Source of the DNA: Candidatus Oscillochloris fontis
Lineage (GTDB): Bacteria; Chloroflexota; Chloroflexia; Chloroflexales; Chloroflexaceae
Direction: 5' to 3'
Length of the DNA: 64,000 nucleotides
NCBI RefSeq assembly: GCF_004138135.1
Contig: NZ_RYFD01000001.1
Span: 62,001 to 126,000 of the forward strand
Shown here: positions 61,099-64,000 of the stretch, piece by piece
Layout: each line of letters begins with the position of its first letter
How positions within the stretch are numbered: the first letter of the stretch is position 1
Made by a program: the position numbers and the translations under genes
Notes under the pieces: generated by a model
Databases searched by the model: none
What the model was told of the DNA's origin: nothing
The model's input: only the letters and a program-made list of their open reading frames with translations

Positions 61099-61228
61099 GG
61101 TATGGTGATAGAGACACAAAATCTTGTGTCTCGCCATGAGACACAAAATCTTGTGTCTCGCCATGAGACACAAAATCTTGTGTCTCGCCATGAGACACAA
61201 AATCTTGTGTCTCTACCCTCACCATACC
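61099..61228. repeat. Array of four 27-bp palindromic repeats within a 10-bp inverted pair
   Basis: Four identical copies of a 22-bp palindrome (GAGACACAA-AATC-TTGTGTCTC) start at 61111, 61138, 61165 and 61192, separated by GCCAT. The set is bracketed by GGTATGGTGA (61099-61108) and TCACCATACC (61219-61228). It sits between the divergent sqr and cytochrome b genes, ending 15 bases before the latter's start. Confidence 0.9.
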
Positions 61229-61243
61229 GCAGGAGCGATCACT

Positions 61244-62569
61244 ATGGCTTGGTTTTCCCGCCTTCTCTACCGGAATGGCCCGCCGCCGGAGGATCGTCAT
61301 CGCATGCGGGCGGTGGCGAATAGTCTCATCTTACACCTACATCCGCCGCGTGTCTCGGCGGGGGCGCTGCGCTTTCCGCGTACCTGGGGGTTGGGGGGGA
61401 TCTCGGCGCTGCTCACCATGGTGTTGGTGGTGAGTGGGGTGCTGCTCATGTTCCGCTACGACGCGAGTGTTGAGCGCGCCTATAGCTCGGTGCAGGCATT
61501 GGAGACGGTGGTGCCCTTCGGGTCGCTGCTGCGCGCCATTCACCACTGGGCCGGTAATCTGCTGGTGATCACGGCAGTACTCCACTTGGTGCGCGTCTTT
61601 GCCGCCGGGGGCTTCCGGGCTGAACGGCGCATGAATTGGCTGGTGGGGCTTGGCCTGTTGCTGCTGGTGTTGGTCTTCAACTTTACCGGCTACCTGTTGC
61701 CCTGGGATCAACTGGCCTTCTGGGCGATTACGGTTGGTACGGGGTTGCTTACCTATGTGCCGCTGCTCGGCCAGCCGATTAGCGACTTCCTCCTGGGCGG
61801 GCCAGAGGTGGCCCAACCGGCGTTGCGCAACTTCTACGCCCTGCATGTGGCACTGTTGCCAGTGGTGCTGATCTTTGGCCTCTCGTACCACTTCTGGCGT
61901 GTGCGTAAGGATGGTGGCGTCACGTTGCCCGCCGAATCTACGCCTGCGCCGCGCCTCACCACCATTCCGCATCTGGTGCATATTGAACTGGGGGTGGCGC
62001 TGATCACGCTCGCGGGCCTCGTCATCTTTGCGATGCTGGTGCCGGCCCCGCTTGAAGACCTGGCCAACCCTGCGCATCCACCCAATCCGGCTAAGGCCGC
62101 CTGGTACTTCCTGGGGGTGCAGGAGTTGTTGCTGCACATGCACCCGCTGGCAGCGCTGCTCGTGAGTCTGATCGGTGGGCTGGGGTTAGCGGTGCTGCCA
62201 CTCTGGGATCGTGATGCCGCCGATGAGGGGATCTATTTCCGTTCGCCAACCGGGCGTCTGGCCGGGTTGATCGGCGCTCTCTGGGCCGTGCTCTTCACCC
62301 CGCTGCTGGTGCTCGTGGATGAGTATTGGCTCGATCTGCCGACCCTGCTCGCCCCGTTACCGACGCTGGTCTCGAACGGGTTGCTCCCGCTGCTACTGAC
62401 GCTGGCCGGGTTGGCGGCGATCTATGCCGGGTTGCGCAGTGGCCTGCGCGCCCGCCACAGTGAGGCGCTAGTGGGGCTCTTCAGCTTTGTGTGGGTGGCG
62501 TTGTTGGTGTTAACCGCCGTGGGGATCTGGTTCCGGGGCGAGAATATGGCTTTGATCTGGCCATGGTAG
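61244..62569 (+). CDS. Cytochrome b (bc-type complex), b6/petD-like fused form
   Basis: 441 aa from ATG 61244 (AGGAG 8 bases upstream); upstream in-frame repeat codons are not coding. Eight to nine helices. The four heme-b histidines are in RAIHHWAGN, LHLVRV, LHVALLP and YHFWRV. The quinol-site motif reads AAWYFLG where P(E/D)WY is usual. A second half has petD-like helices. It transfers electrons from quinol to Rieske and across to the other face, fed by SQR. Followed 12 bases later by the Rieske gene. Confidence 0.92.
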   Translation: MAWFSRLLYRNGPPPEDRHRMRAVANSLILHLHPPRVSAGALRFPRTWGLGGISALLTMVLVVSGVLLMFRYDASVERAYSSVQALETVVPFGSLLRAIHHWAGNLLVITAVLHLVRVFAAGGFRAERRMNWLVGLGLLLLVLVFNFTGYLLPWDQLAFWAITVGTGLLTYVPLLGQPISDFLLGGPEVAQPALRNFYALHVALLPVVLIFGLSYHFWRVRKDGGVTLPAESTPAPRLTTIPHLVHIELGVALITLAGLVIFAMLVPAPLEDLANPAHPPNPAKAAWYFLGVQELLLHMHPLAALLVSLIGGLGLAVLPLWDRDAADEGIYFRSPTGRLAGLIGALWAVLFTPLLVLVDEYWLDLPTLLAPLPTLVSNGLLPLLLTLAGLAAIYAGLRSGLRARHSEALVGLFSFVWVALLVLTAVGIWFRGENMALIWPW

Positions 62570-62581
62570 GGGAGAATTTCT

Positions 62582-63064
62582 ATGACACACGATACAACCA
62601 TGTCCCGCCGCGACTTTCTTACCTTGGGGATGAGTGCCGTGGGCTTGCTCGGCCTGCTCCAGATGGGTGGCATGACGCTCCAGTTCCTCGGCCCGCGCCG
62701 GGTGGAGGGCGAGTTTGGCGGGCTAGTCGAGGCGGGGCTGGCTGATAGTTTCCCCCCCGCTTCGGTCACGGAGTTCCCCGATGGGCGCTTCTTTCTGGCG
62801 CGTACCAGCGATGGCGGCTTCCTGGCCGTTTCGCGGCGCTGCACCCATCTGGGCTGTGCGGTGAGTTGGGAGGCCAGCCAGAACCAGTTTGCCTGCCCGT
62901 GCCACGGTTCGCACTTCGACCTCCAGGGCGATGTGCAGAACCCGCCCGCGCCGCGTCCGCTCGATACCTACCCGATCTCTGTGCGCGACGGGGTGTTGGT
63001 GGTGGATACCGCGAAGGCGATTCCGCGTGATCAGATTGCGCCAGAGCAGTTGTTGTATGTCTAA
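62582..63064 (+). CDS. Rieske iron-sulfur protein
   Basis: 160 aa. A twin-Arg-like SRRDFLTLG start and one membrane helix (about 16-36). The cluster motifs are CTHLGC (C87, H89, disulfide C92) and CPCHGSHFD (C105, H108, disulfide C107). It receives electrons from quinol in the cytochrome b complex and gives them to the cytochrome c encoded next. Confidence 0.95.
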   Translation: MTHDTTMSRRDFLTLGMSAVGLLGLLQMGGMTLQFLGPRRVEGEFGGLVEAGLADSFPPASVTEFPDGRFFLARTSDGGFLAVSRRCTHLGCAVSWEASQNQFACPCHGSHFDLQGDVQNPPAPRPLDTYPISVRDGVLVVDTAKAIPRDQIAPEQLLYV

Positions 63065-63079
63065 GAGGGGAAATATGCG

Positions 63080-64000
63080 ATGCGCTACCCGCTTATTGCC
63101 GGTTTTACCGCGCTGCTGGTACTCATAACCGCGCTGGCGATCTATACGGCGCGTGAAGAACAACGTATGCAGACCGCGCAGGCCGATCTGCGCCAGGTGG
63201 CGATCACCGATGCCTCGGTGGTCTATGTGCAATATTGCGCCACCTGCCACGGGGCGACGGGTGAGGGGATTGGGGCCACGCCGCCGCTCGATAATGAGGG
63301 GGTGCGCGGCATGGATTACGACACGCTCTTCAAGACGATAGCACGCGGGCGCTATGCTACCGCGATGACCGGCTGGCATGTGGATGAGGGTGGCATGCTC
63401 ACCACCTATGAGATTGACCAGTTGGTGGCGCTGTTGCGCTATGGCGAGTGGCCGCAGGTGCGCGAGCTGGCCGCGCAACAGGGGATGATCCCGGTCAGTC
63501 TGGCGGCACCCGAAGTGGCCGCCGAGCAGATCGCGGCGATCAGTGCGCTGGGGCCAGAAGGCAGTATCTGGGCCAACGGGCTGAACCTGTATGCCCAGAA
63601 CTGTACCACTTGCCACGGGGCGACGGGAGAGGGAAGCAGCCTCGCGGTGGCGCTGAACACCCCAGAGCTACGCAGCCAGGACGCAGCAACGATCACGCGC
63701 ACCATCACTGAGGGCGTGCCGGGAACGATGATGGCGGCGTGGAACAAGGCGCTGCAACCAGAGGAGATCAGTGCGCTTGCTGAGTTCCTGCGGCACTGGG
63801 ATCAGGTCGAAGCTGCCGGAATTGCGCTGAGCGCCCCCACGATTGAACAGATCGATCTCGGTGACGCCGAGGCAGTCTTGGCGCTGGGCGAGCGGCTCTT
63901 CACCACCACCTGCACCACCTGTCACGGCGAGAACGGATCGGGCGGGGTTGGGCCAGCGATCAACAGTCAGCAGTTCCTCAGCCGCAAAGATGATGCTGCG
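63080..64000 (+). CDS. Multi-domain c-type cytochrome (3' end outside window)
   Basis: The frame is open to the window end (307 codons). An N-terminal helix (about 5-22) anchors it; then three cytochrome c domains are visible, each with a CxxCH motif (CATCH, CTTCH, CTTCH) and a later Met-type region such as GTMMAAW. It accepts electrons from the Rieske protein as the third subunit of the complex. Starts 15 bases after the Rieske gene. Confidence 0.93.
   Translation, partial: MRYPLIAGFTALLVLITALAIYTAREEQRMQTAQADLRQVAITDASVVYVQYCATCHGATGEGIGATPPLDNEGVRGMDYDTLFKTIARGRYATAMTGWHVDEGGMLTTYEIDQLVALLRYGEWPQVRELAAQQGMIPVSLAAPEVAAEQIAAISALGPEGSIWANGLNLYAQNCTTCHGATGEGSSLAVALNTPELRSQDAATITRTITEGVPGTMMAAWNKALQPEEISALAEFLRHWDQVEAAGIALSAPTIEQIDLGDAEAVLALGERLFTTTCTTCHGENGSGGVGPAINSQQFLSRKDDAA

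Noticed and set aside
61111-61213. Possible CRISPR array
   Set aside because: The four repeats are separated by the same 5 bases, not by unique spacers of 30-40 bases, and no cas gene is present.
61124-61243. In-frame extension of cytochrome b through the repeats (CLAMRHKIL repeats)
   Set aside because: The 27-bp repeat is a multiple of three, so any frame stays open. AGGAG before ATG 61244 and the normal protein length support the later start.

Overview
This is a GC-rich bacterial chromosomal segment, most likely from a filamentous Chloroflexota (class Chloroflexia). The assignment is an inference. It rests on the gene repertoire: a PSP1-type RicT, an FHA-GAF-adenylate cyclase, a metacaspase-like protein, a CHASE hybrid kinase between hisC and hisN, Pro/Thr-rich exported proteins and many GC-rich palindromic repeats. 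A sulfide:quinone oxidoreductase lies beside a cytochrome b/Rieske/cytochrome c cluster, which suggests sulfide-linked quinone electron transport. No photosynthesis gene, rRNA, complete transposon or CRISPR array is visible. One tRNA gene (Arg, anticodon GCG) is present.

Layout. 1-834 is the 3' end of an FtsK/SpoIIIE translocase. 0.9-7.2 kb looks like a defence or accessory island: an AT-rich N6-adenine DNA methyltransferase translationally coupled to a ComEC-like metallo-beta-lactamase (MBL) protein, an orphan UPF0175 antitoxin-like gene, a repeat patch, and a caspase-fold protein with a Gly-Asp repeat region. 7.5-8.5 kb holds two PepSY proteins. 8.8-12.5 kb is a compact redox operon: 2x[4Fe-4S] ferredoxin, FAD/NAD(P) oxidoreductase, membrane cytochrome b and a 15-heme cytochrome c. 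12.6-15.6 kb carries an SDR, an HMG-CoA-lyase family enzyme, a phasin-like protein and CvpA. 15.6-20.5 kb is a reverse-strand run of MBL hydrolase, RicT, FHA-GAF-cyclase, an anchored protein and an ANTAR response regulator.

20.6-30.2 kb is the rpoB-rpoC region. It has a strong promoter, a leader terminator, and a free-standing LAGLIDADG homing endonuclease gene between rpoB and rpoC with its own promoter. 30.4-46.7 kb is housekeeping: a membrane protein, an Lrp-like RAM domain, ssb, ilvE, a THUMP-like methyltransferase, a metalloprotease lipoprotein, a parvulin isomerase, rpsF, tsaD, and an overlapping hisC-hybrid kinase-hisN cluster. 46.8-56.7 kb includes an amidohydrolase fused to a CYTH domain, coaE, tRNA-Arg, an M20 amidohydrolase, the circularly permuted ATP-grasp/alpha-E/transglutaminase operon, and typA. 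56.8-64 kb has thiol-disulfide proteins (Trx-VKOR and TlpA), an XRE-cupin regulator, and the sulfide:quinone reductase divergent from a cytochrome b, Rieske and triheme cytochrome c cluster that runs off the window.

Two features stand out. One is the two-gene methyltransferase/MBL module, with its own promoter and operator-like palindrome; I know of no named defence system made only of these two components. The other is a family of cloverleaf-shaped intergenic repeats: an outer stem enclosing three hairpins, with compensated stem differences between copies. One copy is flanked by 13-bp direct repeats that look like a target-site duplication.
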